Shown here: positions 1-8,168 of the stretch, piece after piece | Position numbering within the stretch: the first letter of the stretch is position 1 | Layout of the letters: each line of letters opens with the position of its first letter | Origin: Marivita sp. | GTDB taxonomy: Bacteria > Pseudomonadota > Alphaproteobacteria > Rhodobacterales > Rhodobacteraceae | DNA: 53,126 nt | Assembly (NCBI RefSeq): GCF_022763305.1 | Contig: NZ_JALEGT010000014.1 | Location: 1-53,126, forward strand | Reading direction: 5' to 3' | Translations under genes and position numbers: made by a program | Notes under the pieces: generated by a model | Seen by the model: the letters and a program-made list of their open reading frames with translations, nothing else | Databases searched by the model: none | What the model was told of the DNA's origin: nothing

Positions 1-59
1 GCGATACCGTAACCGACAACTTCCGCGTCGTATCCCTAGAAAAATACAAAATCGTCTGA
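1..59 (+). CDS. C-terminal end of an unknown protein (partial)
   Basis: An open frame enters from the left edge and ends at a TGA at 57-59. The 18 visible codons (from base 3) end in the residues NFRVVSLEKYKIV. The piece is too short to assign to a family. The stop is followed by an AT-rich stretch, which fits the end of a transcription unit. That this is coding is inferred only from the open frame and the unbroken gene-like residues. Confidence 0.4.
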   Translation, partial: DTVTDNFRVVSLEKYKIV

Positions 60-278
60 AACGACATCAGGTCAATTCAGGCGCATGAGTATAAAATTGC
101 GAAATTCATTGAAAAAAGATATATTTAGAAGCTGTAAAGGATATTCGCGCGGGAGACTGCATCAACCCGGTTTATAGGCTGCCTACCCGCACGTACCGCC
201 AAACGCGGCCTCGAGGCCTCGCCGCGTCGACGCGGCGAGCCCCTTTCCCAAACCACCCGCGCCCGCTACTCTCGCGCC
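60..278. other. Intergenic region with AT-rich tract and tandem palindromes
   Basis: No gene seen. Bases about 80-180 are clearly richer in A and T than the rest of the window. The right part holds two adjoining perfect palindromes, GGCCTCGAGGCC at 207-218 and a 22-base one centred on GTCGAC at 218-239. The cutA start follows 39 bases later. Confidence 0.6.
218..239. repeat. 22-bp perfect palindrome centred on GTCGAC
   Basis: Arm CTCGCCGCGTC is followed directly by its reverse complement. A second perfect palindrome, GGCCTCGAGGCC, touches it at 207-218. The arrangement (two tandem palindromes, GTCGAC centre) resembles the pair at 51040-51080. No T-run follows, so it is not a typical intrinsic terminator. 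Confidence 0.7.
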
Positions 279-587
279 ATGCCCCTCGCCGCCTTCACCA
301 CGATCGACAGCGAAGACGCCGCCCGCAGCCTTGCGCGCGCCGCCGTCACGGCCAAACTCGCAGCCTGCGTGCAGATCGAAAAGATCACCTCGGTCTACGA
401 ATGGAACGGCCTGCAGGAGGAACCGGAATACCGCCTGCTCTTCAAGACCAGCGCCGCCGCGTGGCCCGCGCTCAGGGCGCTGATCCTGCGCGATCATCCC
501 TATGACGAACCGGCGCTCTGGGCGGTCGAGATGACGGATGGCTCCGAAAGTTTCCTCACCTGGATCGACACCACCGCCACCGGCTGA
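279..587 (+). CDS. cutA: Divalent-cation tolerance protein CutA
   Basis: The 102-residue product matches the CutA1 family in length and motifs: AACVQI near residues 29-34, the YEWNG segment near 40-44, and HPYDEP near 71-76. CutA proteins are small, very stable cytoplasmic trimers with a ferredoxin-like fold related to PII proteins. They were linked genetically to copper tolerance, but the exact role is unsettled. The ATG at 279 gives the full family length. The next gene, rlmJ, starts 42 bases downstream on the same strand and may be co-transcribed. Confidence 0.93.
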   Translation: MPLAAFTTIDSEDAARSLARAAVTAKLAACVQIEKITSVYEWNGLQEEPEYRLLFKTSAAAWPALRALILRDHPYDEPALWAVEMTDGSESFLTWIDTTATG

Positions 588-629
588 ATCCCCCTACCCG
601 ATCCGCGCCAACTGGCCTATCACGGGCGC

Positions 630-1397
630 ATGCTGTCCTACCAACACCTCTATCACGCGGGCAATGCCGCCGATGTGCACAAGCACGCCGCCCTTGCGCT
701 GGCGCTCGACTACCTGACGCAAAAGCCCAAACCGCTGAGCTATCTTGAAACCCATGCAGGGCGCGGGCGCTATGACCTGAGCGCGCCCGAAGCGGTCAAG
801 ACCGGCGAGGCGGCGCAGGGCATCGCCCGGCTGCGCGACGGGTTTGCCAAGGACCATCCCTATATCCGCGCGCTCAAGGCCCAGCCCGACGGTCTCTACC
901 CCGGATCGCCCGCCATCGCACAGGCGCTGCTGCGGCCCGAGGATTCGCTCCATCTGGCCGAACTGCACCCGCAGGAACATGCCGCGCTGCGGTCGAACCT
1001 GCGTGCGGCCAACACCCATGTCTACCATCAGGACGGTCTGGAACTCGCGCAAAGCCTCTGCCCGCCCACACCGCGCCGGGGGCTGATGCTGGTTGACCCG
1101 AGCTACGAGATCAAGGCCGAGTACGGCCAGATCCCGAAATGGCTGGCGGCGATCGTCCGCAAATGGAATGTCGGCGTGGTGATGATCTGGTACCCGATCC
1201 TCACCTCCGGCGCACACCGCTCCATGCTGCGCGCCCTGCAGGCCGATTACCCCGAGGCGCTGACCCACGAGGTGCGGTTTCCGCCCGCCCGCGACGGGCA
1301 CCGCATGGTCGGATCGGGCCTCTTCGTGGTGAACCCGCCCTTCGGGCTTGAGGCCGGGCTCAAGCCGCTCACCGCCGCGTTCCGCAAGCTGACATGA
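630..1397 (+). CDS. rlmJ: 23S rRNA (adenine(2030)-N6)-methyltransferase RlmJ
   Basis: The 255-residue protein opens with the YQHLYHAGNAADVHKH signature of RlmJ (YhiR). The SAM-binding ETHAGRGRYDL follows near residues 40-50, and the catalytic-type motif LVDPSYE lies near 154-160. RlmJ methylates N6 of A2030 in 23S rRNA before ribosome assembly, using S-adenosylmethionine. Length is slightly shorter than the E. coli enzyme (280). The stop overlaps the start of the next gene by four bases (ATGA), indicating translational coupling. Confidence 0.93.
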   Translation: MLSYQHLYHAGNAADVHKHAALALALDYLTQKPKPLSYLETHAGRGRYDLSAPEAVKTGEAAQGIARLRDGFAKDHPYIRALKAQPDGLYPGSPAIAQALLRPEDSLHLAELHPQEHAALRSNLRAANTHVYHQDGLELAQSLCPPTPRRGLMLVDPSYEIKAEYGQIPKWLAAIVRKWNVGVVMIWYPILTSGAHRSMLRALQADYPEALTHEVRFPPARDGHRMVGSGLFVVNPPFGLEAGLKPLTAAFRKLT

Positions 1398-2062
1398 TGC
1401 GCCTCTGCGCCGCGCTGCTGTGTCTGCCAGGCCTTGCCCTGGCCGATGTGCAGCCCGTGCTCTATGACAACCTCAAGGCCCAGCCGCACCGCATCGAACC
1501 CTTCGACACGTTGCCCAGCGCCCCCGAACCCGGCCACCGCATCGACCAGCACTGGCGCGCGGCGGGGCTGACCATCGGCGAACGGCTTGCCGGGCAGACA
1601 GTCCACGACACTGAGGGCTTCGACGCCTTGCGCGGGGCACCAACCCAACCGCTCCGCGTCCTTCCCGGCGCACCGGGCCAGACCTTTGCCGTCGCGCATC
1701 ACGCAGGTTTCGGATCGAACGCGCTGTTTCCCGTCGGCCCCAAGGGCGCAGACCTGCCAGACGGTCGCGGCGAAGGCAGCGCGGCCCTTGTCTTCGACAC
1801 ACCGCAATCCGCCATCGGCCTGCGCCTGCACGCCGAATATCCCGATCCGCTGGGCCAGCGGCCCGCACCCAGCACCGCGCGTCTCACCTTCCACCACGCA
1901 ACCGGCCAGACCACCGACCTCACCCTGCCGCTGGCCCACGGCGTGATGTCGCTGGCATGGCGCAGCGCCACCGGGATCACGGCGCTGACGATCCAGACCA
2001 CTGATCCCGGCGGCATCGCGCTCGACGACATCCTCTACGATGTGACCCCGCTGGCCGGATAA
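1394..2062 (+). CDS. Secreted protein of unknown function
   Basis: A 222-residue product with a short signal peptide (MMRLCAALLCLPGLALA, likely cleaved before DVQP), so probably periplasmic or exported. The rest is soluble and rich in Thr, Pro and Gly, with a beta-type look (repeated segments such as SAIGLRLHAEYPDP and LTIQTTDPGGIALDDI), and it ends in LDDILYDVTPLAG. I do not recognise a family; the pattern resembles PEP-CTERM-like or adhesin beta-sandwich domains, but no sorting tail is present. It overlaps rlmJ by four bases, so it is translationally coupled to it. Confidence 0.8.
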   Translation: MMRLCAALLCLPGLALADVQPVLYDNLKAQPHRIEPFDTLPSAPEPGHRIDQHWRAAGLTIGERLAGQTVHDTEGFDALRGAPTQPLRVLPGAPGQTFAVAHHAGFGSNALFPVGPKGADLPDGRGEGSAALVFDTPQSAIGLRLHAEYPDPLGQRPAPSTARLTFHHATGQTTDLTLPLAHGVMSLAWRSATGITALTIQTTDPGGIALDDILYDVTPLAG

Positions 2063-2101
2063 CCCATTGGCGAAGCGTCCCGCGCGGCATATATCGACCT
2101 C

Positions 2102-2539
2102 ATGTTTGGTGATTTCCTCAAGCGCCTCACCGCGCCCGACCCCGCCCCGCTGCCCGATGCCGATGCGCGTCTGGCCCTGACCGCCCTGCTGGTCCGCGTC
2201 GCCCGCACCGATGGCGATTACGACGAGAGCGAGAAAACCCGCATCGACCGCATCGCCGCCGCCCGCTACGGCCTGTCGCCCTTCGAGGCGACCAAGCTGC
2301 GCGGCGAGGCCGAGGCGTTGGAGGCCGAAGCGCCCGACACCGTGCGATTTACCTCGGCGATCAAGGCAGCCGTGCCCTATGAGGACCGCATCGCGGTGAT
2401 CGAGGCGCTGTGGCAGGTCGTGCTGGCCGATGGCGTGCGCGAGGCCGAGGAAGATGCGCTGTTGCGCCTTGTGGCCAAGCTTCTGGGCGTCAACGACCGC
2501 GACAGCGCGTTGGCCCGGCAACGGGTGGACACGGCGTGA
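2102..2539 (+). CDS. TerB-family (tellurite-resistance-like) protein
   Basis: The 145-residue protein is all-helical and matches TerB/DjlA N-terminal-like domains: ALTALLVRVARTDGDYDESEK near residues 25-45, and a mirrored second half EALWQVVLADGVREAEEDALLRLVAKLLGV. The acidic D-G-x-x-x-x-x-E repeats are the metal-binding-type positions of TerB. Cytoplasmic, no signal peptide. The cellular role of stand-alone TerB proteins in this family is not established. The stop overlaps the GTG start of the next gene. Confidence 0.85.
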   Translation: MFGDFLKRLTAPDPAPLPDADARLALTALLVRVARTDGDYDESEKTRIDRIAAARYGLSPFEATKLRGEAEALEAEAPDTVRFTSAIKAAVPYEDRIAVIEALWQVVLADGVREAEEDALLRLVAKLLGVNDRDSALARQRVDTA

Positions 2540-3276
2540 CACTTGCCAGCCTGCCGATGTACTGGCGGGCCGAGACAGCCGCCTATTGGCAGTCGTTCTG
2601 GTCCGTCGTGCAGGATTGCGCCGCAGATGACGGGATGTCGCTGCCCGACCTCACCCCGCCCGACGCGCTGCCCAGCGATTGGCACGCGCATTGGCGATCG
2701 CCGGACCTCGTTCTGTCGATGACCTGCGGTCTGCCCTTCCGCACCGCGCTGCGCGATCAGGTTGCCTATGTCGGCACGCTGGATTTCGGCCTTGGCGGAC
2801 CCGTCGGCCATTACCATTCCCAGGTGATCGCCCGTCGCGACCTGACCGGCTCGCCCCGTACGCTGGCGTTCAACAGCGCCGACAGCCAGTCGGGCTGGGC
2901 CGCAGCCCAGGATCTGCCTGATCGCGCCGGGATCACCACGTTCCGCGCCACGGGATCCCATGCCGCCTCGCTTGCTGCCGTGGCGGAGGGCTCGGCCGAC
3001 ATCGCCTGTCTGGATGCCGTGACCTGGCGCATCCTGAAGGCGGTCGATCCCAACGCTGCGCGGGTCGTGGCGCGCAGCACCACCCGGCCCACCCCGGGAC
3101 TGCCGCTGATCACCGCGCGCGGCAGCGATCCCGCCCCGCTGCGTCAGGTCCTGTCGCGGGCGGTGACGCGCTTTACGGCACCCGCATCCGGTCCGATGGG
3201 CGCCGCTCCCGGCTTCTGCGTGCTGGACGAACAGACCTACCTGCAAGAGCCCATTCCCGCGCCACCCCCGGCATGA
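2536..3276 (+). CDS. PhnD-like phosphate/phosphonate-binding domain protein
   Basis: A 246-residue product resembling the PhnD-type solute-binding domain: MTCGLPFRTALRDQV early, VGTLDFGLGGPVGHYHS, the hinge-like AFNSADSQSGW, then GSHAASLAAVAEGSADIACLDAVTW. I chose the GTG at 2536, which overlaps the upstream stop (GTGA); an ATG lies at 2557. There is no signal peptide and no transporter partner next to it, so it may not be a periplasmic receptor. Such lone proteins occur in Rhodobacteraceae, but their ligand is unknown. Confidence 0.8.
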   Translation: MTLASLPMYWRAETAAYWQSFWSVVQDCAADDGMSLPDLTPPDALPSDWHAHWRSPDLVLSMTCGLPFRTALRDQVAYVGTLDFGLGGPVGHYHSQVIARRDLTGSPRTLAFNSADSQSGWAAAQDLPDRAGITTFRATGSHAASLAAVAEGSADIACLDAVTWRILKAVDPNAARVVARSTTRPTPGLPLITARGSDPAPLRQVLSRAVTRFTAPASGPMGAAPGFCVLDEQTYLQEPIPAPPPA

Positions 3277-3389
3277 CGCGGGGTCACAGCGGCCTCCGGG
3301 GCAGAGTTCCGCGATTTTCCGCATTGCATCGCCCCGGTCTTTGGCTGCATCCTGCGTCCCATCCTTGACCCAACCCGCCCGAGCCCTTC

Positions 3390-4163
3390 GTGACCGCCAC
3401 GCCCGTCCTGGAAATACGCAACCTGCACAAGCAGTACGGAAACCTTGAGGTCATCAAGGGGGTCGACATCACGGCCCATCGCGGAGACGTGGTCTCGCTG
3501 ATCGGATCATCAGGATCGGGCAAGTCCACCATCCTGCGCTGCGCCAATCTGCTCGAGGACAGCCAACAGGGCGAGATCCTCTTCAAGGGCGAAGCTGTGC
3601 ACTGGAAAGGCAGCGGTCTGGGTCGGCATCCTGCCGATCCGAAACAGGTGCTGCGCATCCGCACGAACCTCAGCATGGTGTTCCAGCAGTTCAACCTCTG
3701 GTCCCACATGACCATCCTGCAGAACGTGATGGAGGCGCCGCTCACCGTGCTTGGCCGCGACAGGGCCGAGGTGGAACAGGCCGCGCGGGGCTATCTCGAC
3801 AAGGTCGGGATCGGCGACAAATGCGAGGCCTACCCGGCCCAGCTCTCGGGCGGACAGCAGCAGCGCGCGGCCATCGCGCGGGCGCTCTGCATGGAACCCG
3901 AGGCGCTGTTGTTCGACGAACCCACGTCGGCGCTGGACCCGGAGTTGGAACAGGAAGTCGTCAAGGTCATCAAGGATCTCGCTTCGGAAGGCCGGACCAT
4001 GCTGATCGTCACCCATGACATGAAGATGGCCCGCGACGTGAGCAATCACGTGGTGTTCCTGCACCAGGGCCTGATCGAAGAAGAAGGTGCGCCAGACGCT
4101 CTGTTCGGCGCACCCAAGTCAGAACGGCTGCGGGGATTTCTGTCCTCGACCATGGCCGATTAA
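3390..4163 (+). CDS. Polar amino acid-type ABC transporter, ATP-binding subunit
   Basis: A 257-residue ATPase of the GlnQ/HisP class: Walker A GSSGSGKS at about 39-46, Q-loop VFQQFNLW near 100, signature LSGGQQQR near 151-158, Walker B ALLFDEP near 171-177, and switch THDM. It powers uptake through the permeases at 5081-5884 and 5881-6687 with the receptor at 4191-4919. The start is a GTG at 3390. The substrate is uncertain: the ligases downstream suggest an amine, amino acid or polyamine-related compound. Confidence 0.95.
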   Translation: MTATPVLEIRNLHKQYGNLEVIKGVDITAHRGDVVSLIGSSGSGKSTILRCANLLEDSQQGEILFKGEAVHWKGSGLGRHPADPKQVLRIRTNLSMVFQQFNLWSHMTILQNVMEAPLTVLGRDRAEVEQAARGYLDKVGIGDKCEAYPAQLSGGQQQRAAIARALCMEPEALLFDEPTSALDPELEQEVVKVIKDLASEGRTMLIVTHDMKMARDVSNHVVFLHQGLIEEEGAPDALFGAPKSERLRGFLSSTMAD

Positions 4164-4190
4164 CCACTCAAGAAACCGGGAGAACCAATC

Positions 4191-4919
4191 ATGAAAAAGC
4201 TCATCCTCGGCACCGCCGCACTGGCGCTGACCGCTTCGATGGCCTTCGCCGGAAGCCACTCCGTTGTCCGTCTGGGCACCGAGGGCGCCTACCCTCCGTA
4301 CAACTTTCTCAATGACGCTGGCGAGGTCGACGGCTTCGAGCGCGAACTGGGTGACGAACTCTGCACCCGCGCCGAATTGACCTGCGAATGGGTCACGAAC
4401 GAATGGGACAGCATCATCCCGAACCTCGTGGCGGGCAACTACGACGTGATCATCGCGGGCATGTCGATCACCGCGGAACGGGACGAAGTGATTGATTTCA
4501 CGACAAACTACACCCAGCCCGATCCGTCGGCCTATCTCGCGCTCGACGGGGCGGATGTCGATTTCGACGGGGGTGTGATCGCGGCACAGGCGGGCACGAT
4601 CCAGGCGGCGCATATCGCCTCTTCGGGCGCGACGCTTGTGGAATTCGCCACCCCGGACGAAACCATTGCCGCCGTGCGCAGCGGTGAGGCCGACGCGGTT
4701 CTGGCCGACAAGGCCTATCTTGCTCCCATCGCCGAAGAAAACGCCGACGTGGCGATCGTTGGCGAGGACGTGCTTCTGGGCGGAGGCATCGGCATGGGCA
4801 TCCGCGAAAGCGACACCGAACTGCGCGACAAGTTTTCCGCCGCGATCGAGTCGATGAAGGCGGATGGTTCGCTCAACGCACTGATCGAAAAGTGGCTGCC
4901 GGATTCGGCCACGTTCTGA
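4191..4919 (+). CDS. Periplasmic substrate-binding protein of the amino acid-type ABC transporter
   Basis: A 242-residue SBP_bac_3-family receptor. The signal peptide MKKLILGTAALALTASMAFA is followed by mature GSHSVVRLGTEGAYPP. Family landmarks are GFERELGDEL, EWDSIIPNLVAGNYDVIIAGMSIT and the hinge-proximal RDEVIDFTTNY. The conserved Arg of IAGMSIT-x-x-R and the Asp in EVIDFT fit binding of an alpha-amino acid-like ligand. RBS GGGAGA lies 8 bases upstream of the ATG. A strong hairpin after the stop may lower expression of the permeases relative to this receptor. Confidence 0.95.
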   Translation: MKKLILGTAALALTASMAFAGSHSVVRLGTEGAYPPYNFLNDAGEVDGFERELGDELCTRAELTCEWVTNEWDSIIPNLVAGNYDVIIAGMSITAERDEVIDFTTNYTQPDPSAYLALDGADVDFDGGVIAAQAGTIQAAHIASSGATLVEFATPDETIAAVRSGEADAVLADKAYLAPIAEENADVAIVGEDVLLGGGIGMGIRESDTELRDKFSAAIESMKADGSLNALIEKWLPDSATF

Positions 4920-4931
4920 GGCTGATCCCTG

Positions 4932-4957
4932 AAGGGGGCGCATAACGCCGCCCCCTT
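4932..4957 (+). terminator. GC-rich hairpin after the receptor gene
   Basis: AAGGGGGCG and CGCCCCCTT form a 9-bp perfect stem around an 8-base loop, 12 bases after the receptor stop. There is no clean T-run, so it may act as a partial terminator or as a 3' stabiliser of the receptor mRNA, a common arrangement inside ABC transporter operons. Confidence 0.6.
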
Positions 4958-5080
4958 CCTCCTGTTTCGAAGACACATCGCTCAACCGTCCAGAGTCGCG
5001 CCATTTTCAGTTTCTGCACAGATCCGGACACGCTCGGCACCTTCCGGTGGTTCGCGTGTTACCTGACGACCGGCAAGCAT

Positions 5081-5884
5081 ATGGGCCTGTACTGGTCCTT
5101 CGGCACGGTGCTGCTGCTGCTTGCCATCACGGCACCTGCGGCCCTTGCGTTCGGCTTTGGCGGAGCGTCCGCCGCGCGGTCCCGGATCGCGCCCCTGCGC
5201 TGGCTGGGCAAAGGCTATATCGCCATCGTGCGCGGCGTGCCGGACATCGCTTTCTTTCTCTTTTTCGTGCTGGCGCTCGACATCTTCTTCGAATGGATCC
5301 GGCACGAGATCAAATGCCCGGACTGGACGGACAGCATCTGGCAGGGCAATGACTTCGTGGTCTGCGACATCGCCAAGCTGCCGATGAACAATGCCCCGCA
5401 ATGGGTGCATGAAACCTACGGGTTCTTCCTCGCCGTGCTGACCTTTGCCATCGTCTTTGGCGCCTTCGCCGCCAATGTGCTCTACGGTGCGATGCGCGCG
5501 GTGCCCCACAACCAGCTCGAAACGGCCGAGGCCTATGGCATGTCCCGCCGCCAGGTCTACTGGCGCATCCTCGTGCCGCAGATGTGGGTCTTTGCCCTGC
5601 CGGGCCTGTCGAACCTCTGGTTGGTTCTGATCAAGGCCACGCCGCTGCTGTTTCTGCTGGGGGTCGAGGACATCGTCTACTGGGCGCGCGAACTGGGGGG
5701 CGCCAAGACCCCACGGTTCACCGACTATCCGCATGGCGATTGGCGCATGTGGTACTTCCTCGGCCTGCTGATCTTCTATCTCGCCTTCACGCGGGTCTCG
5801 GAAATCGTGCTCGACAAGCTGATGCTCCGGCTCACCCATGGGCAGGCCACCTTGGGTGGTGAAACCCAGAGGAAAGCGGCATGA
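5081..5884 (+). CDS. Amino acid-type ABC transporter permease (HisQ-like)
   Basis: An integral membrane permease: hydrophobic segments around GTVLLLLAITAPAALAF, GVPDIAFFLFFVLALDIFF and FFLAVLTFAIVFGAFAANVLY, with the ATPase-contacting EAA loop ETAEAYGMSRRQVYWRILVPQ. The ATG at 5081 is the first standard start, giving 267 residues. However, the same frame is open upstream to 4946, and the stretch just before (CTDPDTLGTFRWFACYLTTG) reads like the usual start region of these permeases, so translation may begin at a rare ATT at 5003. A large polar loop (about residues 70-110) separates two membrane segments. The stop overlaps the next start. Confidence 0.9.
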   Translation: MGLYWSFGTVLLLLAITAPAALAFGFGGASAARSRIAPLRWLGKGYIAIVRGVPDIAFFLFFVLALDIFFEWIRHEIKCPDWTDSIWQGNDFVVCDIAKLPMNNAPQWVHETYGFFLAVLTFAIVFGAFAANVLYGAMRAVPHNQLETAEAYGMSRRQVYWRILVPQMWVFALPGLSNLWLVLIKATPLLFLLGVEDIVYWARELGGAKTPRFTDYPHGDWRMWYFLGLLIFYLAFTRVSEIVLDKLMLRLTHGQATLGGETQRKAA

Positions 5885-6687
5885 GCTGCTGGGAGACCAT
5901 TGCCGATTACGGTCTGCGTTCCATCGGGATCGGGGAACGCGTGCTGCCGCGCGAAGGCTTCACGCTGTGCCAGCAATTCACCCTGATCGGATCGGGGATG
6001 ATCTGGAACATCTATTTCGGCGTGCTCGCCTTGGCCGCCGGGTTCTTCCTTGCCACCGCCGTCGCCCTCGGCAAGGCCTCGCGCAATGCCGTGATCCGCA
6101 AGGCAAGCGCGTGGTTCATCTTTCTCTTCCGGGGCTCACCGCTCTTCATCCAGTTCTTCTTTGCCTATTTCCTGTTCCTCGCGCTGAAACCGGTCTCTCC
6201 GATCTTCGATCCGTTCACCTCGGCATGGCTCGGCGCGCTGATCGTGCTCTTCCTGAACACCGCCGCCTATTCCGGCGAGATCTTCTACGGCGCGCTGCAA
6301 TCCGTGCCGCGCGGCGATATCGAGGCCGCAGACGCCTATGGCATGTCCGGCTGGTCGCGGTTCCGACGCATCACCTGGCCCACAATGCTGCGGCTGGCCT
6401 GGCCCGCCTACACGAACGAGGCGATCTTTCTCTTTCACGCCACGACGCTGGTCTATTTCTCGGGCTTTCCGGCCTGGCAACAGCGGGGCGACGCGCTCTA
6501 TTACGCCAATTTCTTTGCGGACAAGACCTTCAACCCGTTCATCCCCTACCCCATTCTCGCCTTCTACTTCATCCTGCTGACGCTCTGCATCATCGGGCTC
6601 TTCGGTTTGATCAATCGCCGACTGAATCGGCATCTTCCGCAAGAGACACGCGCACGGATGAAGCTGAAACTCAACGTCATTCGCTGA
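5881..6687 (+). CDS. Amino acid-type ABC transporter permease (HisM-like)
   Basis: A 268-residue membrane permease with an N-terminal soluble lead, then membrane segments (IWNIYFGVLALAAGFFLATA, WFIFLFRGSPLFIQFFFAYF, LGALIVLFLNTAAYSGEIF, FYFILLTLCIIGLF). The EAA loop is DIEAADAYGMSGWSRFRRITWP. It pairs with the preceding permease to form a heterodimeric channel. The start overlaps the upstream stop (ATGA). The family is the HisM/GlnP type; the ligand cannot be read from sequence. Confidence 0.94.
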   Translation: MSCWETIADYGLRSIGIGERVLPREGFTLCQQFTLIGSGMIWNIYFGVLALAAGFFLATAVALGKASRNAVIRKASAWFIFLFRGSPLFIQFFFAYFLFLALKPVSPIFDPFTSAWLGALIVLFLNTAAYSGEIFYGALQSVPRGDIEAADAYGMSGWSRFRRITWPTMLRLAWPAYTNEAIFLFHATTLVYFSGFPAWQQRGDALYYANFFADKTFNPFIPYPILAFYFILLTLCIIGLFGLINRRLNRHLPQETRARMKLKLNVIR

Positions 6688-6726
6688 ATTTCGCTTGCCA
6701 CGAGAGGGTCACAGCGCCTATCTCTG

Positions 6727-6740
6727 AATTTGATCAAATT
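6727..6740. promoter_or_regulatory. 14-bp perfect palindrome upstream of the first ligase gene
   Basis: AATTTGATCAAATT is a perfect palindrome 18 bases before the ATG at 6759, in the gap between transporter and catabolic genes. It could be an operator for a dimeric regulator that separates control of the two halves of the cluster. No regulator gene is adjacent. Confidence 0.4.
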
Positions 6741-6758
6741 TTTGAAAACGGCACTTCA

Positions 6759-8105
6759 ATGGACTCCCATATTCGCAACTGGCTGCGCAAGAACCCGCAG
6801 GTCCGCACCATCCGCGTGGCAGCCTCCGATCTCAACGGCCAACCGCGCGGCAAGCGCGTGCCCTCGCGCTTTGCGGACAAGGTGCTGGACGGCGGCACCC
6901 GGTTTCCGCTGTCGGTGCTGAACCTCGACATCTGGGGCGAAGACATCGACGACAGCCCGCTCGTCTTCGAGGCGGGCGACGCCGATGGCGTGCTCTGGCC
7001 CACCGGGCGCGGCTTTGTACCGATGCCCTGGCTCGAAGCGCCCAGCGCGATGCTGCCACTCTGGATGTTCCGCGAAACCGGCGAACCCTATGAGGGCGAT
7101 CCGCGCCACGCGCTCAATTCCGTGGTCCAGCGCTACAAGGCGCGCGGGCTGACCCCCGTTGTGGCGATGGAGCTCGAGTTCTTTCTGATCGACGACAGCA
7201 CGCGGAACCTTCAGGTCCCCGCCTCGCCCCGGTCGGGCAAGCGCCGCAAGGCCGGCGAGATCCTGTCGATCCGCCTGATCGACCAGTTCGACCGCTTCTT
7301 CACCGATCTCTACGACGCCTGCGAGGCAATGGACATTCCCGCCGACACCGTGATCTCGGAAGCCGGTCTGGGCCAGTTCGAAATGAACCTGATGCACAGC
7401 GACGATGCGCTGCGGGCCGCCGATGACGCGTGGCTGTTCAAGCTGCTGGTCAAGGGACTTGCGCGGCGGCACGGCTTTGCCGCGTCCTTCATGGCCAAGC
7501 CCTATCCCGATTATGCCGGATCGGGCATGCACACCCATTTTTCGGTGCTGAACGAACAGGGCGACAACATCTTTGACAATGGCGGACCGGAAGGCACGCC
7601 ACTTCTGCATAACGCCATCGCAGGCTGCCTCAACGGCATGAACGACAGCACGCTGATCTTTGCGCCGCACATGAACAGCTATGACAGGCTGGTGCCCGAA
7701 GCCCATGCCCCCACCGGCATCGCCTGGGCCTATGAAAACCGCACCGTGGCCATCCGCGTGCCCTCGGGCAGCCCGTCGGCCCGGCGGATCGAACACCGCG
7801 TCGCCGGGGGTGACGTGAACCCCTACCTGACGCTCGCGGCGATCCTCGGCGCGGCGCTCACCGGCATCGAAGACGGAGCAACCCCGCCGCCGCCGGTCAA
7901 GGGCAACGCATATGCGCTCGACCTGCCGCAAATCCCCGCCGACTGGCCGGGTGCCGTGACGGCTTTCGAGACCAGCACGCTGATGCCGCGGATCTTCCAT
8001 GACGAGCTGATCCGCAACCTCGTGCTGACGAAGAAACAGGAAATCCACTACATGGATGAACTGACGCCCACCGAACGGGTCGAGATCTACCTCGATACGG
8101 TCTAG
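6759..8105 (+). CDS. Glutamine synthetase-like gamma-glutamyl-amine ligase (PuuA/GlnT type)
   Basis: A 448-residue glutamine synthetase family enzyme. Visible landmarks are VVAMELEFFLI (metal-binding Glu), EAGLGQFEMNL, AASFMAKPYPDYAGSGMHTHFS (ATP/metal-binding block), AYENRTVAIRVPSGS and RIEHRVAGGDVNPYL. It lacks the adenylylation-site context of GlnA and is shorter at the N terminus, as in PuuA and similar ligases that join glutamate to an amine using ATP. Start chosen at ATG 6759, which fits the family. A second paralogue follows at 8849. Confidence 0.9.
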   Translation: MDSHIRNWLRKNPQVRTIRVAASDLNGQPRGKRVPSRFADKVLDGGTRFPLSVLNLDIWGEDIDDSPLVFEAGDADGVLWPTGRGFVPMPWLEAPSAMLPLWMFRETGEPYEGDPRHALNSVVQRYKARGLTPVVAMELEFFLIDDSTRNLQVPASPRSGKRRKAGEILSIRLIDQFDRFFTDLYDACEAMDIPADTVISEAGLGQFEMNLMHSDDALRAADDAWLFKLLVKGLARRHGFAASFMAKPYPDYAGSGMHTHFSVLNEQGDNIFDNGGPEGTPLLHNAIAGCLNGMNDSTLIFAPHMNSYDRLVPEAHAPTGIAWAYENRTVAIRVPSGSPSARRIEHRVAGGDVNPYLTLAAILGAALTGIEDGATPPPPVKGNAYALDLPQIPADWPGAVTAFETSTLMPRIFHDELIRNLVLTKKQEIHYMDELTPTERVEIYLDTV

Positions 8106-8168
8106 GCGGCTCCCTTGCTGCGCGTCCACAGAACGCATAGCTTGGATCTACAAACACCTTGGTGCTTC

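Noticed and set aside
6727-6740. FNR-type box
   Set aside because: The palindrome has no four-base spacer between TTGAT and ATCAA, so it does not match the FNR/FnrL motif.
5838-6758. Long in-frame extension of the first GS-like ligase
   Set aside because: It is a shadow of the HisM-like permease gene in another frame; the ligase start at 6759 fits the family.
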